From Akanthomyces muscarius (lineage: Eukaryota; Ascomycota; Sordariomycetes; Hypocreales; Cordycipitaceae), in assembly GCF_028009165.1 (NCBI RefSeq), contig NC_079246.1:3348001-3412000 (forward strand): DNA of 64,000 nucleotides, in the 5' to 3' direction. The notes beneath the pieces were generated by a model. The model had not been told where the DNA came from, searched no databases, and was given only the letters and a program-made list of their open reading frames with translations. The translations under genes were made by a program, and so were the position numbers. The first letter of the stretch is position 1; each line of letters starts with the position of its first letter. This document shows positions 31,097-41,581 of this stretch, in pieces.

Positions 31097-32809
31097 TCAG
31101 TGGTTGTAACAACGCTCGACGAGTTCTTTGGCAGCAATTTTCTGGCACTCCTCCAGAACTTGTAGCTGCTGAGCTACTTCACCCAATCTGCCAATGACCT
31201 CTTGATTTCCTCTTGTAAAGGAAAATTTAATGTATGGGATGCCCACTTTGTCGCAAAACTCTTTGACCAAAGGTTGAGCCTGACGCAGATTATGCCTCGG
31301 GAGTCGCGGAAACAGGTGATGTACGACCTGAAAGTTGAGCCCACCATGGATAAAGTCAAGCCAGTCCGGACATTCGACATCCATTGTTGTCCGTACCATT
31401 TTTTGCGCAAAGGATTCTTGCACGCCAACATCTGCACTTGACATGGCAAAGTGGCTGAGTGTAAGTTGTACATGAAGTGGCGCGGTGACCGCGTGCGAAA
31501 CAAAGAGGAACGACAGGCGCGCTGACCACGTTGGCACCGAGAGATACAGCGTGCGATAGCCAAACCAGTACCAGAAGATGAGTTGCCCGCTCATCTCCAA
31601 GTATCTGTGCCACCATGCGGGACCTTTGCGCGGCGACTGCCTGGGATCTAGCAGGTATAACCAGGCAAGTCGATACAAGTTAAAACGACCGAGGAGAAGT
31701 ATGGGGTAGTAGAGGCAATGCTGCCACTTGATGAAAAAACGAGCCGCAGAGTCGAGCTTCATGTCCCGATCGTAATATGTGGAGTGGAGCGAGCTGAAGA
31801 ACCTTGACGATATCGCAAAGAAAGGCATATGCTGGATGTCCGGGTCGTGCTCGGGCGAGTTTGTGGCTATGTGGTGAACATTATGGTTGCGCTTCCACCA
31901 ACCTACGGAGAGGCCGCCCAGAAAGTTCGCGATGAAGATGCCAATGCAAGTATCGGTGTGAAAGTCGTGGGTGATGCTAAGATGGCCGGCGTCATGTACA
32001 GAAAAAGCCAGCAGGTGCCACAAGAAGCCGAGACAGATACTCGACAAGGTAAAGTGTGAGTAGTGAAGGAATGAGCGGAAAAGGACAAAGAGAAGGAAAT
32101 ATCGCAGAAACTCGACGGCATAATTTCTGTATGCACACTGATATAGTCCCTTGGCTCGGAGCGTCTCATCAAGCTCGCGATATTTTGTCGCAACCTCGTG
32201 CTGCGACATTTGATCTAGCCCGGGGTAGAGGGAGAGATCAGACGAAATAGCATGCGCTATCGAAGCTTCGGCAGATTCAAAAGTACTGGCCGAGACAGGA
32301 GCGGGACTTGGTGGGCCTGAAGACATGGACGAAGTTTGCGATGCAGACTCACTGCTGCCAGCAGAGAACCTGAGTCGAGCCCGGTGCCCACCACCTTTGG
32401 CATCAAGCATTGGCGACCGTGGCTTCGGTTCTCTCACCAAGCCTAAACACGCGTCCCCAGATTCGGTTGATTGCGCCGAAGCCGCGTTCTGTTCGTCAGT
32501 ACCCTTCGATGGAAGCGGCCTGAAGACCCCTCCTTGAATCGGAGGCAAGAAGTTCTGCCATTGCCCTTGAATCCTGCCAATGACGAATCTCTGCATCTGT
32601 GTCTGGGCACCGTCAGAGTGCAGAGCTGTAACTTCGTCAATTCCGTTGCGTCCGACCAGGTGCAGAATCGACTTGTCACCGCCGGGGTGATACGGAATCC
32701 AAGCGCCGACGCTCAACACTTGGTCTCGCAAGATGATGATCTTCCGTCCATCGGCTATCAAGCCTTCAATTTCTCTGCGGGACCATACGCGATCTTTGGC
32801 AGGCGCCAT
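31097..32809 (-). CDS. Delta-8 sphingolipid desaturase (cytochrome b5 fusion)
   Basis: This 570-residue intronless ER membrane enzyme introduces the 8-9 double bond into the sphingoid base of fungal glucosylceramides. An N-terminal cytochrome b5 domain has the heme motif YHPGGD (His41) and a second candidate heme ligand His64. A Ser/Pro-rich linker occupies about residues 100-190. The desaturase domain carries the three histidine boxes HDAGH (272-276), HNVHH (309-313) and QVVHH (494-498). The Gln replacing the first His of box 3 is diagnostic of front-end desaturases. Several hydrophobic helices surround them. The linker is long compared with plant enzymes but usual for fungi. It is divergent from the DUF1772 gene, 387 bp between starts. 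Confidence 0.92.
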   Translation of the reverse strand: MAPAKDRVWSRREIEGLIADGRKIIILRDQVLSVGAWIPYHPGGDKSILHLVGRNGIDEVTALHSDGAQTQMQRFVIGRIQGQWQNFLPPIQGGVFRPLPSKGTDEQNAASAQSTESGDACLGLVREPKPRSPMLDAKGGGHRARLRFSAGSSESASQTSSMSSGPPSPAPVSASTFESAEASIAHAISSDLSLYPGLDQMSQHEVATKYRELDETLRAKGLYQCAYRNYAVEFLRYFLLFVLFRSFLHYSHFTLSSICLGFLWHLLAFSVHDAGHLSITHDFHTDTCIGIFIANFLGGLSVGWWKRNHNVHHIATNSPEHDPDIQHMPFFAISSRFFSSLHSTYYDRDMKLDSAARFFIKWQHCLYYPILLLGRFNLYRLAWLYLLDPRQSPRKGPAWWHRYLEMSGQLIFWYWFGYRTLYLSVPTWSARLSFLFVSHAVTAPLHVQLTLSHFAMSSADVGVQESFAQKMVRTTMDVECPDWLDFIHGGLNFQVVHHLFPRLPRHNLRQAQPLVKEFCDKVGIPYIKFSFTRGNQEVIGRLGEVAQQLQVLEECQKIAAKELVERCYNH

Positions 32810-33196
32810 GGCTTACCTCGCTATTCGTCGTTGCAGCTTCGCCGCGAATGAGAACTTCGATCGCTCCAGTGGAAAGGGTGGCACGGTAATACCGATGCCA
32901 GCAACAGAAGAGTGTCGCGCGTCCCGGAATTCTTTAGTATACACGGACACAGACAGACTATGTGCGCTACGGACAGTGCAAAATGCGTCTGCCTGAAAAA
33001 GATTTCTTTTTCTGCCGGTCTTCGGGCAACTTAGAAATGCCGAACGAGGCTGGCGCAGCACCCTGCTCACCCCACCCGCATGTCGCAGCTACCGGCTTCT
33101 CAATTTATTGCGCCCGACTTAAAACGTTATCATCTTGCTCGCTTAACCGAGATCCTCATACCAGGCAAAAAAGAAGTTTTCAATCACGTTTTTACA
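32810..33196. promoter_or_regulatory. Shared divergent promoter, desaturase / DUF1772 gene
   Basis: Only 387 bp separate the ATGs at 32809 (-) and 33197 (+), so the two genes probably share regulatory DNA. No clear TATA box was identified in it. Confidence 0.45.
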
Positions 33197-33808
33197 ATGC
33201 CATTGTCCCTCTCAGCCTTCCATGCCGCCCAGGTGATTGGTATCGGTGCCACGACGTGGCTATCTGGTGAGTTTGACGTGTCCCGGAGAACTTTGGCCAG
33301 AAGTTTCTCGGTCGCTGCGTAACAAAGAACTAACCGTTGTGATTTTCCCTTTTGCGAAGGCAACATCGCATCGATATCCCTTTTCTCCGCCACAGCGCTC
33401 CAGCGTAGCGTCGATCATGACTCGATGCCTACTGTTCTTGCCGCCAGGCAGTGGAAATACACTCTCGAGCAGGGGAAGCCAAATCCGCCCACGGCAGTCT
33501 TCACCGCCGCTCTGTTCGCTTTCTGCGCCTGGGCCAAGATGCAGCAAGAGTCATCTAACAACGGTGGCTGGCTCTATGCCGCGGCATCGGCCTGCACCTT
33601 TGGAATGATTCCATACACAATTATCTGGATATTTCCCATCAACTATCGATTGATTGAGATAGCGGGACAATCGCTGAGCGAGGACGAAAACGCTTCTGCG
33701 AGTAGGGCAGAGGTCAGTCAGCTGCTCGGTCGTTGGAGAACTCTTAATTGGATACGAAGCGCTTTCCCTCTTGCCGCAAGTTGTCTAGCGTTAGCAGCGA
33801 CCATATAG
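33197..33808 (+). CDS. DUF1772 (anthrone-oxygenase-like) membrane protein
   Basis: The predicted protein has 172 residues, with exons 33197-33266 and 33360-33808 joined in phase as WLSGNIASISLFSA. The features of DUF1772 are seen in order: an N-terminal helix (AAQVIGIGATTWLSGN), ARQWKYTLEQGK, a second helix, WLYAAASACTFGMIPYTIIWIFPIN and LLGRWRTLNWIRSAFPLAAS, where the W-x-x-x-N-x-x-R pattern is the family mark. Named members oxidise anthrones to anthraquinones in polyketide clusters, but many family members lie outside clusters. Without a polyketide synthase nearby the role here is open. It may act together with the neighbouring desaturase; that is inference only. Confidence 0.8.
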
Positions 33809-34388
33809 TTAAGGAAAATAAATTACATTTGCTGAATGATGCCAGGAGGGCTCCTAGCTTGCTTTTTATTCTCAAAGTTTAAAAATATTTAAGCGAAATA
33901 GGAAAATTTAGAAGAATAGGGAGAAGAAGAAGAATAGAGAAGATTAGAAGAATAGGGAAAAAGATTATAGGGAAAATAAAAAGTACAGGGAAAATAAAAG
34001 CATTAGGAAGCAGCTTCATCACTTTACTTTTACCTTTAAAGACAGAGCGAAGTATAGGCTAAGTGTATAATTAGCGCTTTATAATGAACGTTATTAAATG
34101 AGAGGGATAATATAAAAGGCAGATTCACTACGCTCACTTACTAGATAGAGTAAATACCTTATAGTGACACACGAACACACTATGCCACTTGTTATACTTA
34201 GATAGTAAAAGCTTGGAAGTGAAAATTAATTAATGTTATAAACTACTATTTTAATGAACACCTAACAAGGGCGTAGAAGACTTCTACGAAGAAAGAAAAT
34301 ATCCATAACACCACGGCATAACATACACTCATGGAAGCAGCTGCAACTCTGCAATCATTATATGACAGTGCCAATGTAAAATGGCAAA
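33809..34388. other. AT- and purine-rich intergenic stretch
   Basis: From about 33880 to 34010 the plus strand is a run of GGGAAAAT/AAGAAGAAT-type words (low complexity). The rest is AT-rich with many TA steps, consistent with a decayed repeat. No gene. Confidence 0.5.
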
Positions 34389-35756
34389 CTAGAGGAGCAG
34401 CGCCGCACCAACGAGGAAAAGACCGACAGGGCGGGCAATGTCTGCGGCACCAGCAGTCACAGGGACAGTGGGCACAGTCGGGACACCAGTGCCGGTGCCA
34501 GTGGCTTGCTGTGAGCAGGCAGAAGGAGAGTAGTCAGCCTTGCCGCCGCCGATGGCCTGATAGCCCAGGCAGCTGTTGTAGTTAGAGACGCAGGTAGACT
34601 GGTTGGCACCCGGCTGAGCCTTGCAGTCGCCCAGAGCAGCAACACACTTCTTGGCACACTCGCTCTGACCCTGACCCTGACCCTGGCCAGGAACCTGGGC
34701 AGTAGAAGTAGGCGTGCTACCGCCAGACTTGGAGCAAGCAGAGGGAGAGTAATCAGCCTTGCCGTTGCCGATGGCCTGGTAGCCGAGGCAGCTGTTATAG
34801 CTGGAGACACAGGTAGACTGGTTGGCACCCGGCTGAGCCTTGCAGTCGCCCAGAGCAGCAACGCACTTCTTAGCGCATTCATCCTGGCCTTGACCCTGGC
34901 CAGGAACCTGGGCAGTAGAAGTAGGCGTGCTACCGCCAGACTTGGAGCAAGCAGAGGGAGAGTAATCAGCCTTGCCGTTGCCGATGGCCTGATAGCCGAG
35001 GCAGCTGTTATAGTTGGAAACACAGGTAGACTGGTTGGCGCCAGGCTGAGCCTTGCAATCACCAAGAGCAGCAACGCACTTCTTAGCACATTCATCCTGG
35101 CCCTGACCAGGGATTTGACCAGTGGGGGTCGGCTTGCTGCCTTCCTTGGAGCAGCAAGAGGGGGAGTAATCAGCCTTGCCACCACCGATGGCCTCGTATC
35201 CAAGACAGCTGTTGTAGTTGGAAACGCAAGTGGACTGGTTGGCATCAGGCTTTCCCTTGCAAGCGGACAGATCAGCTACGCACTTCTTGGCGCACTCGTC
35301 CTGACCCTGACCGGGGACTTGACCAGTGGGAGTCGGCTTGCTGTCCTCCTTGGAGCACGCAGAGGGAGAGTAGTCGGCCTTGCCGCCGCCGATGGCCTGG
35401 AATCCGAGGCAGTTGTTATAAGTCGACACGCAGAAAGACTGGTTGGCGTCCGGCTTGGCCTTGCACGCGTACAGGGCAGCAACGCACTGCTTGGCGCACT
35501 CATCCTGGGCCGGGCCAGTGGGAACCGGCTTGTGGATGGTGCATGGGCAGTCGGTAATGGTCAAGGTAGTCGCAGAGGTGATTGTGTAGGTCTTTGAGTT
35601 GTAAGTGAGCGTGGTGGCGGCCGGGCAGTAGGTCGTCAGGGCCGTGACAACTTCCGTGGTGTACACGACGTGGGGCGAAGCCGTTACAGTGGCATTGGAG
35701 GGAAGGGCATAAGCCGACAGGCCTACCACGGAGGCGGCGAGAAAGAGTGACTGCAT
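34389..35756 (-). CDS. GPI-type cell-wall protein with five Cys-rich repeats (adhesin-like)
   Basis: This 455-residue intronless protein has a signal peptide (1-18, ending SAYALPS). A Thr-rich domain follows ([17 protein letters not shown] and TLTITDCPC), of the kind found in fungal adhesins such as Metarhizium Mad1/Mad2. Five repeats of 51 residues occupy 85-135, 153-203, 221-271, 292-342 and 365-415. Each has six Cys with spacing C-x3-C-x6-C-x10-C-x6-C-x17-C, an N-Q-S glycosylation site and the signature KADYSPS. They are separated by [16 protein letters not shown] linkers. The C-terminus is a small-residue site followed by a hydrophobic tail ([12 protein letters not shown]), as in GPI-anchored proteins. 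A TATA-like box lies 112 bp upstream. A role in adhesion is inferred. Confidence 0.83.
   Translation of the reverse strand: MQSLFLAASVVGLSAYALPSNATVTASPHVVYTTEVVTALTTYCPAATTLTYNSKTYTITSATTLTITDCPCTIHKPVPTGPAQDECAKQCVAALYACKAKPDANQSFCVSTYNNCLGFQAIGGGKADYSPSACSKEDSKPTPTGQVPGQGQDECAKKCVADLSACKGKPDANQSTCVSNYNSCLGYEAIGGGKADYSPSCCSKEGSKPTPTGQIPGQGQDECAKKCVAALGDCKAQPGANQSTCVSNYNSCLGYQAIGNGKADYSPSACSKSGGSTPTSTAQVPGQGQGQDECAKKCVAALGDCKAQPGANQSTCVSSYNSCLGYQAIGNGKADYSPSACSKSGGSTPTSTAQVPGQGQGQGQSECAKKCVAALGDCKAQPGANQSTCVSNYNSCLGYQAIGGGKADYSPSACSQQATGTGTGVPTVPTVPVTAGAADIARPVGLFLVGAALLL
34512..35504 (-). repeat. Five tandem coding repeats of the adhesin-like gene
   Basis: Units of 51 codons are separated by linkers of 17-22 codons. 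Repeats 3, 4 and 5 are almost identical at protein level, whereas repeats 1 and 2 are diverged. This suggests recent expansion at the C-terminal end. Confidence 0.85.
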
Positions 35757-35867
35757 GTTCGGAATCGGTGCAAGGGCAAAGATGTAAGGAAGGAAGAAAG
35801 GGTAACGACTGTGTGAAAGTATCTGAGAAGGGTAGAGACTATGTGGATGAGGGGAGTTATAGACGGG

Positions 35868-35875
35868 ATTTTATA
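35868..35875 (-). promoter_or_regulatory. TATA-like box of the adhesin-like gene
   Basis: TATAAAAT on the minus strand, 112 bp upstream of the ATG at 35756. Confidence 0.4.
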
Positions 35876-38243
35876 ATATGCCCACGACTTCAAAAGCCCC
35901 TTAAAAGAATGCATTACATTCTGTGGCATGCACCGGAGTGTCTTCCCCGCTGCAAGAAAACGTGGATCAGCATCTCGTATTCCGTCAGTGCAACGGGTCT
36001 CCGGCGCCTAGTTAGGAACGTGGATAACCATCTCGTATTCAGAGGGTGCCTGGTACCTGCATTGGTCTGGCAAGCTAAACCTTAGGCTGAACCGTGCGAT
36101 GCTCGTGCAGAGTCCTATGAAGACTGTCATTGCTTTTTTTCTTGGCCCAGAGTGAAAGAAGACAGTGCTTATCGAGATCTGTGTACTTAGCAGTCGCATT
36201 TGCAAGCATGATTTGGTACCATTTTTTCGACTCATGCTCAACTCGGCAACGCAGACTTCTTTTCGGTGGATATCAACGTTGTGGAAATGCAACGAAAGCC
36301 TGTCCGCGTATTTTATTCACGTGTCTTATGGGCCGGCTTTCTATCCGTCGTTTCCCCGTACCGAGCGGTCCGAGAAGGGCAATAAGCTTTCATGCTAGCT
36401 AGCGGACTAGCGAATCAGAGCGGATCAAGCGGCTGAAAAAACACGAGGTGCAAGTATACCCCAATGACTAAAAAGATCGCGACGGCGGTGCCTGCCAAGC
36501 ATCGCAGGCCAATCAAACGATCGTTGGGGGGTCGCCCTGCATCGGGTTTCCAAGCTGAGACCACGAATGACGTCTGTAGCCTCACTCACATCTTACCGGA
36601 CCTGGATACAAGCTTCCTTTAGGGGCAAGAGGCGTTAGAGTTTGGACAGTTCAATTTCCGACGTACCGTAAGGCTGCACAGGCAGGGGGTTGCCAAATGG
36701 GTTGCCATCGACTGCTTCCTCGTCTCACTCTACTGCCCCACGCGACATCCACTGTCATGCTGTGAAGAATATCTTGGCAAGCATTTGTCTGCCGTTGCAC
36801 TATTATATGACCTAATTTTTAAGAAGGCCGACTCGCCGAGCTACGGACTCACGGGCATCCCGCATTGCAGGCTCCTTTGCACGGCCGTTTTCGTTCGAGG
36901 GTACAAATGGAACATCCAAGGCTTGCTGCGCTACATCCAGTAGATTTTGACTACCTATATGAAGGTTTACGTTAGCTTAGCGCTTGTAATGTTGAATTAC
37001 CGATGAAGGGCATGGCTTCCGTTTCTCTAGCATGCTACGTTTCGTTGATCCAACACTATTGGTGTCCTAATTCTCCTTGTACTAAGGCTACACGAGGACC
37101 GTATTGCCGCTTTTCGTTTTTCCAAGCCCTTCCGTTTCAATCTCCAACAGTAACATCTTATTTAGCTATTCCAGTACTCGTAGTTTGCTATTCCGAGTCT
37201 TTCTTTCCGTAGATGGAGCTATCGGTCCGTAAGATTAGCGATCTGTCACGTTCCCTTCTCCGTCACAAAACTGCAGACCTATATGAGAACAGTGCGTAGC
37301 AAACGTGCCATATGTTTCTTGTTTCTTCCCGCCAATGTACTGTTTCTGACCACAGGACATAGCCAGAAAGTCTCACGCTCCATTACCATTGCACGGTTTA
37401 CGAACAGAAGCCGATAGCATACGCAGCTGCGCCCGTCAACCTCAGGCAATAGGTCCGTGTTGCTTTGCTAGGGCAGTTTCAAATTTACTTGGGGTATAGA
37501 ATATGGGGACACCTGTGATTGGTCTCTTTACACAGGTCAACTAGCCCGTCTTTGGAATGAGCGTAAGCTGCGATTTACTTGTGCCGTCGGTATCCCAAGC
37601 CTGTTCACGTCAACAGCCCGCGCGAAGCGAGGTTGCTAGGCTCGTATTCCCCGTCCAGGTACTTAGGTCGCCAAATGGATGGCTGTTAGTCTTGTATCCG
37701 TTGCGCGTCGGCTTTTAAATGGCAGACTTCTGATGGAGATCCCGCGGTGGGTCATCTTGAGCAGCCACAAGTCAGTCTGGAAGGTAGGAGCGTGGCTCCG
37801 ACATGATTGCTGCTCTGACGAGCGCAAAATAGCGCAAAATGAAAGATGCGGTGCTCGAGTAAAAGCACTTTGGAAGGAGAGGGGGTCTGCGGTTGCGGAG
37901 TCATCTCTATCGCCCACATGCCAGGTACAAGGCAGCCACAATTGTCGGCTACATTTGCAGTATCCTAGTTGTCATTAACACATGGGAAGCAAAGACATTG
38001 CGGCCCAGTATTACTACCAATAAACTCATGTTGTAGGGGTGAAGGACAACGCAGCTACCGTAGCTTGTAGTAAAGAGCGCTGTGTCGGGACGGTGCCTGC
38101 GGGACCTATGCCTTCTTGCTTCCGGGCATGCTGATAGCGAGCGGCAGTAACATTTTTGCTGTATTTTGCGGTGATGACTGGTTTGGAAGTCTTCGTCCTT
38201 GTCCTGCCACTGATATACGAGTTGGTGGTAGCGGATATCAGGT
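35876..38243. other. Gene-poor intergenic region
   Basis: No supported gene over 2.3 kb. Frames are short and lack domains. A minus-strand frame running 38491-37949 has a stretch PNYKEKEEAEPDIRYHQLVYQWQ that looks protein-like. It overlaps the next entry in another frame, so a frameshifted relic is possible. Confidence 0.4.
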
Positions 38244-38645
38244 TCAGCCTCCTCTTTCTCCTTGTAATTTGGCCGCATAGGAGTCGAGACGCCATAATGG
38301 AGCTTGAAGAACGAAGTTGGATAGTCCGGAAGAAATACCCGCAATTGTAGCACCGACAGCAGATACGAATAGAGAGCGGTGCGTAGTGTGGCGAGGAATG
38401 TAGCTAGCGGGTAGAGGTGGTATAGTAGAAGCAATACCAGCAACAGTAGCAACACCAGCAATAGTAGCAACAGTAGCAACAGTAGCAACAAGCAACATCA
38501 AAGGTAGCATCAAGGAACCAGTAGCAACAACTGCAGCATTTTGGGCTGCCGCCACTGCCGTCACAGCGAGGCAGGGAAGCCGAGAAGCAGGACCAAGCCG
38601 AGGACAAGACTGGCCAGGGGGAGGGGCTCGTATGACCCGCGCCAT
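38244..38645 (-). CDS. Doubtful hydrophobic Ala/Val/Thr-rich frame
   Basis: A 133-codon frame from ATG 38645 (MARVIRAPPPG) contains a long hydrophobic stretch built on VATVATVATIAGVATVAGIAS and then SAVGATIAGISSG. The hydrophobic repeat is simply the translation of an (AGCAAC)-type microsatellite on the other strand, which weakens the case. A TATA-like CTATATAGAC precedes the ATG directly. No family is recognised. It could be a small membrane protein or chance. Confidence 0.18.
   Translation of the reverse strand: MARVIRAPPPGQSCPRLGPASRLPCLAVTAVAAAQNAAVVATGSLMLPLMLLVATVATVATIAGVATVAGIASTIPPLPASYIPRHTTHRSLFVSAVGATIAGISSGLSNFVLQAPLWRLDSYAAKLQGERGG
38423..38495. repeat. (AGCAAC/AGTAGCAAC)n microsatellite
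   Basis: An imperfect run of CAGCAA, TAGCAA and AGTAGCAAC units. The same repeat type recurs at 63848-63935. Confidence 0.75.
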
Positions 38646-39925
38646 GTCTATATAGCCTTTACCAATAGCGATCATCAGCTGATTTCTATTCGGCATAATG
38701 GGGCGTCATATTATCAAGGCTGAGCATGGAGACAATTTGTCAGTTTCGAAGCACTCTGGCCAATGCATGCAGTGCGTTGTGCTAGAAGAGTCGGGAAGGT
38801 CACAACATGCGACTTCAATCATATGCTTTTGTCTGCTCTCGCTCAAGGAGAAACGCGATCAAGAAGGAATGCGCTACCTTTCGCATTCACATAGCCCCTG
38901 TCGCGCAGATAGCCCCAGTTCCGTCCCCGACTGGGTGCCAAGTTGTCAGTTTTGGCCTCGAACGCGGATTTCACCCCTGTGCTTTCAGCTCCCTGCATCG
39001 GCTATTCGATTTTTCAGCAGTCGGGAATGTTTGTCAAGGGGCACATTACAACCTTTCCGTCGCATAACCTGATTTTGGAGCATACCAGGAGGACGTCGTG
39101 TGTCGCCCTTGGTATCGTATGCATGGATCCCAATGTCGCCACAGCCGTATGCCGTATTGCCACACGAGGTTGATGGCCGTGTAGATCATGGCGCGCGTGC
39201 TAGAAGAACCCGCCGCCACGATACAACTTACCCACAGCGCGTCGGTACAAATACTCTGGTATCCCCCTTTTACAGAGATCGCGCCGCAGCACCTATGCCG
39301 GCCGCTGCTACTGCCATCCAGCTGACCACACAACCTGCACAATCCTCCCAACTCCCCTCTTGCCATCTCTGGCACTGACCGACCGCCGATTCAGATGAAA
39401 ACACGTTGATAGTACTGACTGCCGTCAGCCAGACGAACTCGTTTGCAGCGTTGTTTGTGTGAACCGTAGTTGGCTCATGAGGGGGTCCAGCAAAAGCGGC
39501 AACCTGTCTCAGACATCGAACTTTCGAGAGACATCAGCCGCTTCGCACGCAATAACTGCACCAGCAGTGCCATTACGAGTGTAGCAGTCACCTCCTCTGT
39601 ATTATAAGAAGTTGCTGTGATGGTGTGAGTTTTGAGTTGCCACTGTGTTGTGCTCATTCGACGCCAATATGTTTCATCCTGCCATTGCAGTCGTTAGTAG
39701 GGTCTTTTCTAGGCTGGCGCTCACAGCCTTTGGCGGACATTTGGTGACGGAACACCTGGCCAGCTGGAGCAGAGAATGCAAAGTAAATAAATATTAACTA
39801 TCGAAAGATGGGAAGAAGCTAGCATGTTTCAAAAGTGCACCTAAATCTGAGGGACATGGAACGGGTGGTAAAGGTAGCGTCGCTCGATCTATACAATCAC
39901 GCAGCTGCAGCGCATCGCCCACTGC
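38646..39925. other. Gene-poor intergenic region
   Basis: No supported gene. Minus-strand fragments near 39100-39380 (for example AMIYTAINLVWQYGIRLW, preceded by a possible intron with GTAAGT donor and TTCTAG acceptor) could be exons of an unrecognised small protein, but no complete model was found. Confidence 0.4.
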
Positions 39926-40388
39926 CTATTCAACGACGGATGTAAACATGCGCTGATGAGAAATGGGAGCCTCAAGGTGAACCCAATCATTTATAGTCGA
40001 GGTAGGACCAGCGTAGGGGTAGGCGAACCAGTACGTCTCGTCCCCCGTACCGTTCAGCGCACCGGACGGTCCGACTACATGAATTCGATTAGCCATCGCT
40101 CAACAACTTGCCCTTTCGCGACTTACAGAGATAGGCATTGACAGTGGTGCAGCCCGGCGTATCGTAGCAGAGCGACTTGGCGTACTTGGCCCACTCCTCC
40201 TCCGTGTACCAGTCACCGGGCGCGCGCGCAATGTGCTTGCTAATTTCCTGGCCCGCAAAGATCTCGTTGGCGACGTAGTTGTGCGGCTGCGGCAGGTTGA
40301 GCTCGAGAAAGTCGTGGGGGTCGCGGGCGGTAGGGTGAGCGGCGGCCAGCATGGGGAGGGCAGCGGCGATAGCGGTGGTGAACTTCAT
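39926..40388 (-). CDS. Small secreted protein, unknown family
   Basis: The predicted protein has 136 residues, with exons 40388-40127 and 40074-39926 and a 52-nt intron with GTAAGT and CATGTAG ends. A signal peptide (MKFTTAIAAALPMLAAAH) is followed by an acidic stretch, then DWYTEEEWAKYAKSLC and CTTVNAYLFGPSGALNG. Only two cysteines are present (residues 74 and 80). The start is taken at MKF because it opens the signal peptide. If the intron is not removed, the frame ends at KLLSDG 11 codons later. It has effector-like size and secretion, but no recognised domain. A TATAAA box lies 112 bp upstream at 40500-40505. Confidence 0.6.
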
Positions 40389-41581
40389 TCTGTAGATGTT
40401 GTGGAGCTGTTTTGGAGACGCTTGAAGGGTATAATGATGATTGTTTGATGAATCGTCTTGATAATTAGTATGACAGGTCCACAAGACAGGATGGTTCCTT
40501 TATACGTTGAGGCTTAAGAACAGCCTAAAAAGAATCAACGTTGAACCAGCCTGGTCTGTGTAGAGGGGACTAGATAATCCCAAAGGGCCCCCGAAGAGAC
40601 ATGCAGATGCAAGCGGCCAGACGAGGCCGAATCTAGAACCGCATCGTATTCCTCCTGGCTGCAGGGATACCGCCGCGGCGGCCTACAGCGCTGTCTTCGG
40701 CTGTGTCTCGCGGGCGGAGGGTCGCACAGCCCTGCGTCACTGACGCCCAGTGCCGGCAACAAGCAGCCGAGTGAGTGTTACAATATTCGATTCCTTCTGC
40801 ACCAGGGACTCGATTGAGTCATGGGCGTCAACAATGACCGCGGCCAAGCCTCCAGAGTTGCATCGCCACTGGCATCGTTCCAGTGGGCTGCTAGCTTCCG
40901 CCAGAGTGATGTCAGTGCCCTCAGGTCAAGCTAGTGGTAAAACAACGTAGTGGCGCCTGCAACAAATCATGTTTGTGTAGGGCTACAAGGCTACAGGGGC
41001 GAGCCCAATCGGAGCCTTTCACTGCTGGGCCGATCTGCTCGGTAACTTAGGATGCGGATTCGGGCGCTGGCATCGTATTCAAAAATACATTACAGATCAC
41101 GGGCGGCAGTGCCGGGATGAAGCGTCTGCTAATACGAGCTGGGCTGATGCGGCAGGGATCCTTGATTCTGTCACATTTTGTGTTAACTAAGGCCGTATGC
41201 CAAGCCATGAAAGGCCTAACCCCAGAAATAAGTGTTTGCTCAATCAAGCTGTTTTACACATCACGATGTTTCCATCACTCATTTGCCCCAACACGCTAAA
41301 CAGCGCGGTGTCGACCCAGGAAATTGACGCAGCCACTTGACTAGTGACTTTGTACTAGTGTCAGCAGTCCTTATTAGCAGCATGTCCATCCCTTCGCGAG
41401 AACATCAGATTGACATTTTCCTATCGCAGAAGCAATGTAATTTCTTTGTCTCGTGCAACAAATCGACCTCGGAACTAAGCTACTAGCTTAGTACGTTTGT
41501 TCGTCGTCAACTCTTCCCAGGCTTACTCGGCACACTACAACAACTTTTCTCCAATCAGTCCGGCGCGCCGACATGCCCCTG
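40389..41581. other. Intergenic at the accessory/core boundary
   Basis: No gene recognised. It separates the accessory genes from the dense block of conserved genes that follows. Confidence 0.45.

Noticed and set aside
38423..38495. Regular repeats considered as a CRISPR-like array
   Set aside because: Simple microsatellite units without unique spacers, in a eukaryotic genome.
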